64,000 bases of DNA from Rhizobium sp. Pop5 (GTDB taxonomy: Bacteria > Pseudomonadota > Alphaproteobacteria > Rhizobiales > Rhizobiaceae): assembly GCF_024721175.1 (NCBI RefSeq), contig NZ_CP099399.1, positions 2,294,001 to 2,358,000 on the forward strand. Direction: 5' to 3'. Of this stretch, positions 9,202-17,350 are shown in pieces. The position numbers and the translations under genes are program-made. Below the pieces are notes generated by a model that ran no database searches, had not been told where the DNA came from, and saw nothing but the letters and a program-made list of their open reading frames with translations. How positions within the stretch are numbered: position 1 is the first letter of the stretch; each line of letters starts with the position of its first letter.

Positions 9202-9870
9202 CTATCGCGTCGGGTAGTTGAAGTAATTGCGAGAAATGAGGGCAAAGAGGCCCATCATCAGGGTCGATATAGCCAGGTAGATAGCGGTTACCGTGAAATA
9301 GACCTCGAAGCTGCGGAAGGTGTCAGACTCAATGCGCTGAGCGGCCGAGGTCAGTTCATAGGCGGCGATTGACGTGCAGACGGACGTTGTCAGTGTCAGC
9401 ATGATGAACTGGCTTGTGAGCGAGGGATAAATCGCCCGCAGTGCCGGCTTGAGCACGATGAGCCGGAAGACGTCCGCCTTGTGCAGACCAAGTGCGAAAC
9501 CTGCCTCGATCTGGCCGCGCGACACGCTTTCGACCCCGCCTCGGATGATCTCGATTGCGTAAGCCCCACCATTGATGCCGAGGGCAATGATGGCCGTAAC
9601 GGTCGGATTGAGGCGGATGCCCGTGAGAGGAAGGGCAAAATAAATAAAGAAGATCTGCACCAGGAATGGCGTATTACGCACAACCTCGACGAAGACGATT
9701 ACAAGAGTGCGCGTGATCTTCCTCTTGGAACTCCTCGCAACAACGCCCAGGATTCCAATGACGAGTGCGAGGAGCATCCCGGCCAACGCGAGGCCAAGCG
9801 TTCCAAGCGAACCCCATAGCAATTCCGGGGCGCGGTCCAGGACCGCACCGAAATCGAACGTATAACGCAT
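9202..9870 (-). CDS. Polar amino acid-type ABC importer, permease 2
   Basis: A 222-residue HisMQ-class permease with about five transmembrane helices. The EAA motif reads EAGFALGLHKADVFRLIVLKP. The start at 9870 follows a GGGAGGAGG ribosome-binding site. It is paired with the 216-residue permease immediately downstream and belongs to the operon headed by the GntR regulator. Confidence 0.93.
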   Translation of the reverse strand: MRYTFDFGAVLDRAPELLWGSLGTLGLALAGMLLALVIGILGVVARSSKRKITRTLVIVFVEVVRNTPFLVQIFFIYFALPLTGIRLNPTVTAIIALGINGGAYAIEIIRGGVESVSRGQIEAGFALGLHKADVFRLIVLKPALRAIYPSLTSQFIMLTLTTSVCTSIAAYELTSAAQRIESDTFRSFEVYFTVTAIYLAISTLMMGLFALISRNYFNYPTR

Positions 9871-9916
9871 GTAAGACTTCCTCCTCCCGACCGGCGTGCA
9901 CCGCGTCGGCGCCGGA

Positions 9917-10738
9917 TCAATGATCCGGTTTCAAAATTCCCAGTACGCAGTCATGCAGATGTTTTAGATGCGCCTCCGGGCCCATCGGCCCGACGAGTGG
10001 CACTTCAACCGAGATGGCAGCGCCGTATTCGGTTGCGACGCAGAGGTCCTTCAACGGCAATTCGCCTTCTCCCGGAGCGAACCTGCCGCTTCTCGCCTCG
10101 GCGATCATTGCGTCCGATGTTTCGGGAGCCGGCCCGCGGACGTCGCAAAGCTGGACGTGTTTTACCTTCCCTGCATTTACGCGAAGCTCGTCGATCGAGG
10201 CTCCGTTTCGAAAGAAGTGAATCCCGTCAACGAGGACACCGGCGTTCTCTGCACCACAGGAATTCACGACCGCTACGCTGTCGCGAAAGGTTCTGACTGC
10301 CCGCCAGCCCATATTTTCGATGTCGACGGACATGCCATATCGAGCCGCGAGGGCGCAAAAGTCCGAAAGGTTTGCGGCAAGACGGCCGCCGTCGCGATCA
10401 TCGCCGCAAACACTCAGCCGGCGCGCGCCTATGTTCGCAGCGGCTGCCACGGTCGCCTCATGGGAGGCCGCAACGAAGCTTTCGTCGATCACGAAGAACT
10501 CGATATCGAACACCTTGACGCCTTCGCCATCGGCAATTGTCTTGAATTCCTGGGCGCTGTGACTGCCCACCGGCAACTCGTAGAAAGGGGCGCCGGGGAA
10601 GGCAGGATGCAGACGCAGACCTATCGACGTAAAACCCGCCCGAGCAGCCGTCACGGCGAATTCATTGGGCGGCAGCGCGATGGATGAAAAATGTGCCACG
10701 CCCAGCTCAAGCCTCGGTCCTGGCGTCGCGACCGTCAT
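9917..10738 (-). CDS. TIM-barrel isomerase/dehydratase (AP endonuclease 2 family), possible 3-dehydroshikimate dehydratase
   Basis: A 273-residue protein of the sugar phosphate isomerase/epimerase superfamily. Candidate metal ligands in order are Glu in FDIEFF, Glu in VDIENMG, Asp and His in LVDGIHFFRNG, Asp in QLCDVRGP and Glu in ISVEVPL, the usual pattern of the family. The start ATG overlaps the regulator's stop (TAATG), so the two are translationally coupled; AAAGGGG lies upstream. Bacterial 3-dehydroshikimate dehydratases of the AsbF/QuiC type belong to this superfamily. With a quinate/shikimate dehydrogenase and a dehydroquinase in the same operon, conversion of 3-dehydroshikimate to protocatechuate is an attractive hypothesis. 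The sequence alone does not separate this from a sugar isomerase. Confidence 0.8.
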   Translation of the reverse strand: MTVATPGPRLELGVAHFSSIALPPNEFAVTAARAGFTSIGLRLHPAFPGAPFYELPVGSHSAQEFKTIADGEGVKVFDIEFFVIDESFVAASHEATVAAAANIGARRLSVCGDDRDGGRLAANLSDFCALAARYGMSVDIENMGWRAVRTFRDSVAVVNSCGAENAGVLVDGIHFFRNGASIDELRVNAGKVKHVQLCDVRGPAPETSDAMIAEARSGRFAPGEGELPLKDLCVATEYGAAISVEVPLVGPMGPEAHLKHLHDCVLGILKPDH

Positions 10739-11475
10739 TACAAAATCCCCTTTGTTGAGAGGTGACTACGCAGGTTGGTTCCCGTGCGGTGGATATGCTG
10801 ACGCAACATATCGCACGCATAGTCCAGATCCCGCGCGACGGCTCCCTGAGCAATCTCACTGTGTTCCTGGCTGACGTTGCGGTCACCCGACGTGCGGGTC
10901 AGAAACACCCGGCGATAACGGTCGTTGAGATTGAGAAGCAGTCTGCAGAAATGGAGCAGGATCGGCTTCCCGCAGCCAGAGATGAGTGTCAGATGATATT
11001 CGCGGTGGAGTTCTTCCCAGCGCTCCAGCGTCTCTGGCCGAGCCGCGTCGCGCTCGGTGCGGTTAAGGCGATGCAGCGCGCGCATGACGTTGCCCTCCCA
11101 TTCCACATCGCCGAGCCGCATGGACTCGCGAAGCGCAAAGACTTCAAACTCCTCGCGCAGGGTGGTGATCTCTTCCAGATTGGCCAAGGAAATTGCTGAA
11201 ACGCGGTAGCCGCGATTGTCCTCGAACTCCACCAGACCGTCCGATATCAGCCGTGCCAATCCTTCACGCAGCGGACTGAGGCTTACGTTGAACGTCTTGC
11301 GCGCCTTGTCGAGATTGATCTTGCTGCCGGCTTGAAGTTCGCCGGAGATGATCGCCTCGCGAAGACGGGATGCAAGCTGGCTCCCAATTGTGTTTTTGCC
11401 GTCATCGAGAAAGCCAGAAGACGATGGAGCATCTTCTGTCGTCGGAGCAAATGCGCCGTCGTCATCCGGTACCAT
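10738..11475 (-). CDS. GntR-family transcriptional regulator (FCD domain)
   Basis: A 245-residue FadR-subfamily repressor. A winged helix of about residues 30-95 contains the typical SQLASRLREAIISGELQAG and SLSPLREGLARL stretches, followed by a helical FCD ligand-binding domain (EEFEVFALRESM through LRQHIHRTG). GGAGGA precedes the ATG at 11475. It heads the leftward catabolic operon and faces the divergent dioxygenase operon across 250 bases containing two related AT-rich palindromes, one inside the dioxygenase promoter. The likely role is to control both operons and respond to the imported compound or an intermediate. That is inferred from position. Confidence 0.9.
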   Translation of the reverse strand: MVPDDDGAFAPTTEDAPSSSGFLDDGKNTIGSQLASRLREAIISGELQAGSKINLDKARKTFNVSLSPLREGLARLISDGLVEFEDNRGYRVSAISLANLEEITTLREEFEVFALRESMRLGDVEWEGNVMRALHRLNRTERDAARPETLERWEELHREYHLTLISGCGKPILLHFCRLLLNLNDRYRRVFLTRTSGDRNVSQEHSEIAQGAVARDLDYACDMLRQHIHRTGTNLRSHLSTKGIL

Positions 11476-11516
11476 TGTTCCTCCAAGGCCCCAAATTAAT
11501 TGTCGATGATCGATAC

Positions 11517-11530
11517 AATAAACGATTATT
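11517..11530. promoter_or_regulatory. Candidate GntR operator upstream of its own gene
   Basis: AATAAACGATTATT is an imperfect palindrome in front of the regulator gene. It shares CGATTATT with the palindrome at 11681-11692 in front of the divergent operon. Just next to it, ATTGT and ACAAT flank CGAT repeats at about 11499-11519, another possible half-site pair. Confidence 0.4.
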
Positions 11531-11673
11531 CATGTCAACTTACGACCGTTGAAATTTGAGAAAAGCCACACCCGGATTCCCTTTAAGCAAATAAAGCATA
11601 ATTAATTCAATGGTATAAATGCCAACATCCCTTTCCCCTTGGCTTCCCTGGGTCGCGAGATCGCATGGCGGCC

Positions 11674-11702
11674 TTGACAGATAATCGATTATTTGGATAG
11701 TC
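11674..11702 (+). promoter_or_regulatory. Promoter of the dioxygenase operon with operator in the spacer
   Basis: TTGACA at 11674-11679 is a consensus -35 box. A 17-base spacer contains the perfect palindrome ATAATCGATTAT (11681-11692), and a weak -10 (ATAGTC) follows at 11697-11702, 24 bases before the start codon. A repressor bound here would block RNA polymerase directly. Confidence 0.5.
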
Positions 11703-11725
11703 GTGAAAATCGGGAGGTAACCCAC

Positions 11726-12619
11726 ATGGTGATCAAAACTGAAAGCGATCTGACGCCAGCCGTCCTCGCTGTGATGAATCGCACTGAAGACCCTCGCCTG
11801 CGAGAAATCCTCGTGGCGATGGTCAGGCATCTTCATGCCTTCGTGCGCGAGGTACGACTGACGGAGGTCGAGTTTCGGGAGGCGACAGCCATGCTGAATG
11901 AGATCGGCAAGCTGCATACCGATCACCACAACGAGTTTGTGCTGATGGCCGGTTCCCTTGGCGTGTCTTCACTTGTGTGCCTGCTGAACAATGGTGACAG
12001 TGGACAGACCGAAACCTCCCAGTCGCTGCTGGGCCCATTCTGGCGCCTCAACTCTCCGCGGGTCGAAAATGGAGGATCGATCATTCGATCCGAAACGCCG
12101 GGCACTCCCTTGTTCGTGCATGCCAGGGTCGTTGACCGCGACGGCAAGCCAATTGCCGGCGCCGAAGTGGATGTCTGGCATGCATCTCCCGTCGGTCTCT
12201 ATGAAAACCAGGATCCGGACCAGGCCGAGATGAACTTGCGCGGCAAATTCATCACCGACGAGCAAGGTCGGTTCTGGTTCAGGACCGTCAAGATGGTCGG
12301 ATATCCGATACCGGTCGATGGTGTGGTCGGACGCCTGCTCAAAGCGCAGGGACGCCATCCGTATCGACCAGCGCACCTGCACGCACTGATCTTCAAACAT
12401 GGATACAAGACGCTGATTTCCCAGGTCTTCGACCCTAGCGACCCGAACATCGACTCCGATGTTCAGTTCGGTGTCACGGCAGCGCTGACCGGCGACTTCG
12501 TTCGTCATGAGGAGCCCCATCCGAGCGAAGCGGATATTCCTGGTCCGTGGTTCTCGCTCGACTACACCTATGTCATGGAGCCCGGCGAAGCGCTTTTGCC
12601 GCGCCCCCCGATCAAATAA
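11726..12619 (+). CDS. Intradiol ring-cleavage dioxygenase, hydroxyquinol 1,2-dioxygenase-like
   Basis: A 297-residue non-haem Fe(III) dioxygenase with the N-terminal helical dimerisation domain found in catechol and hydroxyquinol dioxygenases (about 1-100) and a beta-sandwich catalytic domain. The four iron ligands are recognisable: Tyr159 (VGLYEN), Tyr193 (VGYPIPVDG), His217 and His219 (RPAHLH). The YPIPVDG and RPAHLHALIFKHGYKTLISQVF stretches resemble hydroxyquinol 1,2-dioxygenases, which give maleylacetate. GGGAGG at 11712-11717 supports the start at 11726 over the upstream in-frame ATG. It is the first gene of a four-gene operon whose next two enzymes normally act after extradiol cleavage, an unusual combination. 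Confidence 0.9.
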   Translation: MVIKTESDLTPAVLAVMNRTEDPRLREILVAMVRHLHAFVREVRLTEVEFREATAMLNEIGKLHTDHHNEFVLMAGSLGVSSLVCLLNNGDSGQTETSQSLLGPFWRLNSPRVENGGSIIRSETPGTPLFVHARVVDRDGKPIAGAEVDVWHASPVGLYENQDPDQAEMNLRGKFITDEQGRFWFRTVKMVGYPIPVDGVVGRLLKAQGRHPYRPAHLHALIFKHGYKTLISQVFDPSDPNIDSDVQFGVTAALTGDFVRHEEPHPSEADIPGPWFSLDYTYVMEPGEALLPRPPIK

Positions 12620-12643
12620 ATCGCGATCACCAGAGCAAACGAT

Positions 12644-13426
12644 ATGATCACAGAAGAAGAACGCCGGGCAGTGGCAGACGCGCTGCTCAATGCTGAAATC
12701 GAGCGCGAGCCGATCATGCAGCCCAGCAAGACCTACCCTAACCTCGAACTCGAGGACGCCTACCGAATTCAGGCTTTGTGGGCTGAGGCGAGAGTAGCCA
12801 AGGGCGCACGGATCGTCGGGCACAAGATTGGCCTGACGTCCCGCGCAATGCAGATGGCTTCGAAGATGACGGAGCCGGACTACGGCTGCATCCTTGACGA
12901 CGCAGTTTACAACGACGGAGCGCAGATCAGGGCTGACTTGTTCATCAAGCCGCGCCTCGAGGTCGAGCTGGCCTTTGTAATGGGTGAGGATCTCGTCGGG
13001 CCCGGCACCAGGATTTATGACGTCATGCGCGCGACCGAGTTCGTTGTGCCTGCGCTCGAGATTATCGACTACCGGACCCAGGTCCCTCGAGCGATCACCG
13101 ATACCATTGCAGACAACGCAGCTTTCGGCGCCCTCGTCGTTGGCGGCCGTATCATTCGCCCGATGGACATCGATATCCGTTGGGTCGGAGCGACTCTTTC
13201 CAAGAACGGCATTATTGAGGAATCGGGCGTGTCGGCCGCGATCATGGGACATCCGGCAGCCGGCATCGCGTGGCTGGTCAACAAGCTTCATGCCGTGGGC
13301 GGTGGCCTGAAGAAGGGACAAATAGTCCTGGCCGGCTCCTTCACGCGTCCCGTCGATATCGCGAAAGGTGATGTGATCCAGGCCGACTATGGCCCTGTTG
13401 GCTCCATCGGCGTGTCGTTCGTGTGA
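12644..13426 (+). CDS. hpaH: 2-oxo-hept-4-ene-1,7-dioate hydratase-like (HpaH family)
   Basis: A 260-residue member of the hydratase/decarboxylase family (HpaH, MhpD, DmpE relatives), Mg-dependent enzymes of lower meta-cleavage pathways. Recognisable stretches are [41 protein letters not shown] and the C-terminal [16 protein letters not shown]. HpaH adds water to 2-oxo-hept-4-ene-1,7-dioate to give the substrate of HpaI, which is exactly the next gene. The gap from the dioxygenase gene is 24 bases. The sequence fits HpaH well; whether the natural substrate here is the homoprotocatechuate intermediate is uncertain, since HpaD, HpaE and HpaG are absent from the window. Confidence 0.88.
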   Translation: MITEEERRAVADALLNAEIEREPIMQPSKTYPNLELEDAYRIQALWAEARVAKGARIVGHKIGLTSRAMQMASKMTEPDYGCILDDAVYNDGAQIRADLFIKPRLEVELAFVMGEDLVGPGTRIYDVMRATEFVVPALEIIDYRTQVPRAITDTIADNAAFGALVVGGRIIRPMDIDIRWVGATLSKNGIIEESGVSAAIMGHPAAGIAWLVNKLHAVGGGLKKGQIVLAGSFTRPVDIAKGDVIQADYGPVGSIGVSFV

Positions 13427-13434
13427 GGTGCCAG

Positions 13435-14226
13435 ATGGAACATCCTGTCAATCGGTTCAAGCAGAAGCTTCTTGCTGGTCAAAGTCAGATCGGCCTGTGG
13501 TGTGGCTTGCCGGGAAACTACGCCGCGGAAATCGTCGCGCCTTCAGGTTTCGATTGGCTCCTGTTCGACACGGAACATTCCCCGGGTGACGTTCTGACCG
13601 TACTGCCGCAATTGCAAGCGGTCGCACCCTACGACGTTTCCCCAGTCGTCCGCCCTGCCATCAACGATCCCGTCCTCATCAAACGTTTCCTGGATATCGG
13701 CGTTCAGACACTGCTCATTCCCTACGTTCAGAACGCGGAAGAGGCGAAAGCCGCAGTCGCGGCCGTGCGATATCCTCCTGATGGAATTCGTGGTGTTTCT
13801 GCCCTGACGCGTGCCACTCGTTTCGGCCGAGTTGCGCACTATGCGCAAAATGCGGAACGGGAAATTTGCCTGTTGCTGCAAGTCGAGACGCGGGAAGCGC
13901 TTGGCAACCTGGAGGCGATTGCCTCGGTAGAGGGAGTGGATGGCGTATTCATAGGACCGGCAGACCTGGCAGCAAGTTTCGGACACAGGGGCCAACCGAA
14001 CCACCCGGAGGTGGTCGATGCAATTGTCGACGCGATTGAACGCCTGAAAGCGCTGGGCAAGCCTGCGGGCATTCTTACCCCGGATGAGAAGTTCGCGGCA
14101 CGGTGCATCTCACTGGGAACGCTATTTACTGCCGTTGGTGTCGACGTCGCTCTGCTGGCGAGGGGATCGGAAGCACTCGCGGCACGGTTTGCATCGCAAG
14201 GAGCGGACCGCAATGCCGCAACGTGA
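13435..14226 (+). CDS. hpaI: HpcH/HpaI-family class II aldolase
   Basis: A 263-residue metal-dependent pyruvate aldolase that splits 4-hydroxy-2-oxo-heptane-1,7-dioate-type substrates. His48 (FDTEHSP), Arg73 (VVRPAIND), Glu in [13 protein letters not shown] and Asp in [14 protein letters not shown] match the catalytic and metal-binding residues of HpaI. The start at 13435 lies 8 bases after the hydratase stop and behind GAGGTG, so the earlier in-frame ATG at 13423 is rejected. It works with the hydratase upstream and yields pyruvate plus an aldehyde. The last 14 bases overlap the following gene. Confidence 0.88.
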   Translation: MEHPVNRFKQKLLAGQSQIGLWCGLPGNYAAEIVAPSGFDWLLFDTEHSPGDVLTVLPQLQAVAPYDVSPVVRPAINDPVLIKRFLDIGVQTLLIPYVQNAEEAKAAVAAVRYPPDGIRGVSALTRATRFGRVAHYAQNAEREICLLLQVETREALGNLEAIASVEGVDGVFIGPADLAASFGHRGQPNHPEVVDAIVDAIERLKALGKPAGILTPDEKFAARCISLGTLFTAVGVDVALLARGSEALAARFASQGADRNAAT

Positions 14227-14896
14227 CGAACTCCTCGCTGAAATCGCACCGACGGGAGTCATCAGGGCGGCGGTCAACATGTCGAATGCCGCACTTGTCC
14301 AACTCGATCCAGTGACAGGCACGCTAACAGGGTCGAGCGCGCAGATAGCGGTCGAACTGGCAGCAGAACTCGACTGCGGCCTGTCGCTGGTTCAATACGG
14401 ATCGGCCGCGGACATTCTTGCGGCTGCCGAAGGTAACGAGTGGGACGTTGCGTTCATTGCATCCGATCCATCACGTGCCGATAGGTTCTCCTTCTCGCCC
14501 CCCTACACCACGGTGTCCGCCAGCTTTCTGGTGCCAGACAGTAGCCCGTTAGGCAGCTTGGAGCATGTCGATGTCGAAGGAGTGCGCATCGCCGCCGCCA
14601 GAACCGCTGCGTATACAAAGCAGCTTGAGCGATTGGTTAGAAATGCAATCGTCCTCCATACCGAAAATCCCGCCTCCGCCCTGGATATGCTTGTATCCTC
14701 CGAGTGCGACGCGGCTGCGGGCTTGACGGAGTCCCTGTCACGTTTTTGCGAAAAGAACCCAGGTTTCCACGTCGTTGATCGGGCATTCTCGAAAGTGCCT
14801 CAGGCGATCGCTGTGCATCGGAGGTGCGTTCACGCTTCAACCTTTCTGTCGGACTTCATCCAGCAGCATTACGGTGCAGGTAAGCCGAACAACTGA
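14213..14896 (+). CDS. Solute-binding-like protein (family 3 fold) without signal peptide
   Basis: A 227-residue protein resembling the ligand-binding domain of polar amino acid-type solute-binding proteins: [17 protein letters not shown] at the start, then [34 protein letters not shown], a classical family 3 stretch. No signal peptide or lipobox precedes the domain. The start at 14213 has AAGGAG upstream and overlaps the aldolase gene by 14 bases, so it is translationally coupled to it. The protein therefore appears cytoplasmic and could be a sensor, chaperone or buffer for a pathway intermediate. It could also be a domain that lost its secretion signal. Family is likely, function unknown. 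Confidence 0.75.
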   Translation: MPQRDELLAEIAPTGVIRAAVNMSNAALVQLDPVTGTLTGSSAQIAVELAAELDCGLSLVQYGSAADILAAAEGNEWDVAFIASDPSRADRFSFSPPYTTVSASFLVPDSSPLGSLEHVDVEGVRIAAARTAAYTKQLERLVRNAIVLHTENPASALDMLVSSECDAAAGLTESLSRFCEKNPGFHVVDRAFSKVPQAIAVHRRCVHASTFLSDFIQQHYGAGKPNN

Positions 14897-15139
14897 AGTA
14901 GTTGGCGGGACTTGGGAGGAAGCCAGGTCGAGGGGACGCGACACGTCAAGTCCCCAATGGTGATGGAATCCTCTTCCCCCTCAAGCGTTCGCACTCGCAG
15001 TTCATGCTTCGTTGAGCCTCAGGTACGTTGTCGCGCAACTCTTGTTCCGGAGGGTTGGCGGTGGCCGCGCCCTGGATCATGGGCGTTTGCCTCGCAGCAG
15101 GCCATACGGCAGGCCTTTTCCTATCACCATCACGACCGC

Positions 15140-15736
15140 TCACTCCGGCTTCAAAAGCAAACCCGTCGCAAGCGCCTGAAAAGCCTCCACCGCCTTGGGC
15201 AACACGCCCTGCGGATTGTCACTCGCGGCGATCCAGAGGGCGGCATTAAGAGCGGCGCCGCTGAGCAACCGAGCCGCCGCTTCCGCGTCAACAGGCTTGA
15301 GGATGCCTTGCGCGATGAGGCGCTCGACGGCGCTTTTGGTCACCTGCAGGCAACTGTTCTGGCTTGGCCATTGCGAGGGATCGCCCAGGACTGCGGGTCC
15401 GTCGAGCAGGACGATGCGTTGCACCTCGGGATCAAGCGCCATCTCGATATAGGCCGCCCCCTCCGCCATGAGGCGCTGCCAATCATCACCCGCCGCCCGC
15501 GCCCCGATTTCCTGAGCGCGCGCCGCCATTTCCGTGTCCATCTGATCGACGACCGCCGCCAACAGCCCGCGCTTGTCTCCGAAATTGTGATAGAGCGCGC
15601 CGCGCGTCAGGCCGGCTTCGGCCGTCAGGTCGTCCATCGATGCGGCCGTATAGCCCTTTTTCGCAAAGGCCTTGCGCGCCGCCGCGATCAGCTTGACGCG
15701 GTTTTCCTGCATCGTCTCGTTTCGACTTTTCGCCAT
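15140..15736 (-). CDS. TetR-family transcriptional regulator
   Basis: A 198-residue repressor. The N-terminal helix-turn-helix is canonical (KLIAAARKAFAKKGYTAASMDDLTAEAGLTRGALYHNFGDKRGLL split over residues 15-58). The C-terminal domain is of the TetR_C type with a small-molecule pocket. It is divergent from a RidA-family gene across 151 bases that contain three copies of the same 13-base palindrome, ATACGnnnCGTAT. It most likely represses both itself and the RidA gene. The inducer is unknown. Confidence 0.92.
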   Translation of the reverse strand: MAKSRNETMQENRVKLIAAARKAFAKKGYTAASMDDLTAEAGLTRGALYHNFGDKRGLLAAVVDQMDTEMAARAQEIGARAAGDDWQRLMAEGAAYIEMALDPEVQRIVLLDGPAVLGDPSQWPSQNSCLQVTKSAVERLIAQGILKPVDAEAAARLLSGAALNAALWIAASDNPQGVLPKAVEAFQALATGLLLKPE

Positions 15737-15755
15737 CGCAACCTCGATTTTTCAC

Positions 15756-15818
15756 ATACGCGACGTATATCAACTTGACATACGAGGCGTATGCGAGATA
15801 TTTCCATACGCCTCGTAT
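15756..15818. promoter_or_regulatory. Three tandem TetR operators (ATACGnnnCGTAT)
   Basis: Perfect 13-base inverted repeats with identical arms stand at 15756-15768, 15780-15792 and 15806-15818, their starts 24 and 26 bases apart, between the divergent tetR and ridA-like genes. The repeat is specific to this interval as far as I can see. Repeated identical dyads at about two to two-and-a-half helical turns suggest cooperative binding. Confidence 0.8.
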
Positions 15819-15887
15819 ATGAAATATGGCGCCATCTGTGAAGCGTTTCCAGCATCATTGATCGCCACCAACAGAAGAGAGATCGAA

Positions 15888-16286
15888 ATGACAAAGCCCC
15901 AGCCAATCTTCCCCACCGGCAGGCACGACCTTTACGAGAAGCACGGCTATTCCGCCGCCATCAGAACCGGCGATCTACTGTTCGTCTCCGGACAGGTCGG
16001 CAGCCGCCTCGATGGCACGCCCGAACCCGATTTCGAAGGCCAGGTGCGGCTTGCCTTCGAAAACCTGAAAGCCACGCTTGCGGCAGCAGGCTGCACGTTG
16101 GATGATATCGTTGATATCACAAGCTTCCACACCGACCCGGAAAACCAGTTCGCAACCATCCTCGCCGTCAAGCAGGAGGTTTTCAGCAAGCCGCCCTACC
16201 CGAACTGGACGGCACTCGGCGTCAACTGGCTCGCCGGCTTCGACTTCGAGATCAAGGTCATTGCCCGTATTCCGCAAGCGGCGTGA
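15888..16286 (+). CDS. RidA/YjgF-family protein
   Basis: A 132-residue member of the RidA superfamily. It contains GDLLFVSGQVGSRLDG, ENLKATLAAAGCTLDDIVDITSFHTD and PPYPNWTALGVNWLAGFDFEIKVIARIP, matching the family core. The canonical catalytic Arg of enamine deaminases (R in the R-x-A near the end) is seen only as IARIP, so deaminase activity is uncertain and it may belong to one of the Rid2-7 groups. The start at 15888 was chosen because it opens the conserved domain; the upstream in-frame sequence crosses the operators. It is divergent from a TetR gene and its 3' end overlaps the convergent LysR gene by 29 bases. Confidence 0.88.
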   Translation: MTKPQPIFPTGRHDLYEKHGYSAAIRTGDLLFVSGQVGSRLDGTPEPDFEGQVRLAFENLKATLAAAGCTLDDIVDITSFHTDPENQFATILAVKQEVFSKPPYPNWTALGVNWLAGFDFEIKVIARIPQAA

Positions 16287-17139
16287 TCGGCTGCCCGGCC
16301 TGCTCGCAAAGCCAGGCGCAGAACTGGCGCGGCGCGAGCCGCGCGTCATCGGCGCGCATCAACGCAAAATGCCAGGCCGGCCCGCTCAGCACATAGGGGA
16401 AAGGGGCGATCAGCAGCCCCATCTCCACAAACGGGCGAAACAGCAAGGGCGACAGCAGCGCCACGCCTGCGCCCGCCACCGCTGCATGGGCGTCCAGCTC
16501 ATGCGTGGGGTATTCGACCGCTGCGAAGCGCAGATCGCGCGGCGGCTCGCATCCGGCGCCCCTGAACCATTCCTGCCAATCCGGATGCGGCAACAGCTCG
16601 AAATCGGCGAGCGCGCCGGGCGCCTCCAGCCTCCGCGTTCCGAGCAGACGTGGCGCCAGCATGGGCGTCACGTCAACCGGCGCGAGCCGGTATTCCTCAA
16701 GCCCTTCCCATCCGCCGAGGCCCCTCCTTATGGCGACGTCGAAGGCGCTGGGATCGCGAAGATCGGGGGAGACGTCGACCTCGATCGGCAATCCCCCGGC
16801 CAAGGAATAGCGCGCCAGCCGAGGCGCCAGCCAGCGCGAGGCGAACGTCGGAGGTGCCGTCAATCTGAGCGGCGGCGTCGCAGCCTGAAACTCATCGAGC
16901 GCGCCGGCAATGCCATCCAATGCCGCGCGAATGCGACCGGCCAGCTGAGCGGCCGCAGCCGTCGGGACGACGCGCCGCCCCGCCCGCATGAACAAGGGCT
17001 GGCCAAGCTCGGCCTCCAGCGTGCGGATCCGCAGACTGACGGCCGCAGGCGTCACACACAACCGTTCGGCGGCGCGCGCAAAGCTGGAGGCGGAAACGCA
17101 GGCTTCCAGAATTCGCAGAGACTCCAACGGCGGCCGCAT
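16258..17139 (-). CDS. LysR-family transcriptional regulator (GcvA-like)
   Basis: A 293-residue regulator. The winged helix-turn-helix reads LESLRILEACVSASSFARAAERLCVTPAAVSLRIRTLE over residues 4-41, followed by the LysR substrate-binding domain, of the shorter GcvA/DsdC-like form (PTFASRWLAPRLARY, FDVAIRRGLGGWEGL). The start at 17139 with GAGAAGAG upstream is preferred over the ATG at 17181. It is divergent from a DUF3237 gene 211 bases away, its likely target. Its stop lies inside the convergent RidA gene. Confidence 0.9.
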   Translation of the reverse strand: MRPPLESLRILEACVSASSFARAAERLCVTPAAVSLRIRTLEAELGQPLFMRAGRRVVPTAAAAQLAGRIRAALDGIAGALDEFQAATPPLRLTAPPTFASRWLAPRLARYSLAGGLPIEVDVSPDLRDPSAFDVAIRRGLGGWEGLEEYRLAPVDVTPMLAPRLLGTRRLEAPGALADFELLPHPDWQEWFRGAGCEPPRDLRFAAVEYPTHELDAHAAVAGAGVALLSPLLFRPFVEMGLLIAPFPYVLSGPAWHFALMRADDARLAPRQFCAWLCEQAGQPITPLAEYGQ

Positions 17140-17350
17140 GATCTCTTCTCTTTTGATGAGTTTTGCTTGTGAGGATCTCAAGCAAAGCGCGTTTTGGGGA
17201 CAAGGCGCCTTCAGCTAGAGCTTGTCGGGCAAACTGTAGAGCAGCTTTGCGATCACGATAGACGCAAAACCGAAGACCTCAAGCGCGGCAGGCGGATCTG
17301 AAAGATTGCGACGCGCTTTAAGGCTTCATGCAAACAATAGGCGATCTCCC

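Noticed and set aside
11969..13321. 450-residue minus-strand ORF opposite the dioxygenase and hydratase genes
   Set aside because: Antisense shadow of two well-supported enzymes in GC-rich DNA.
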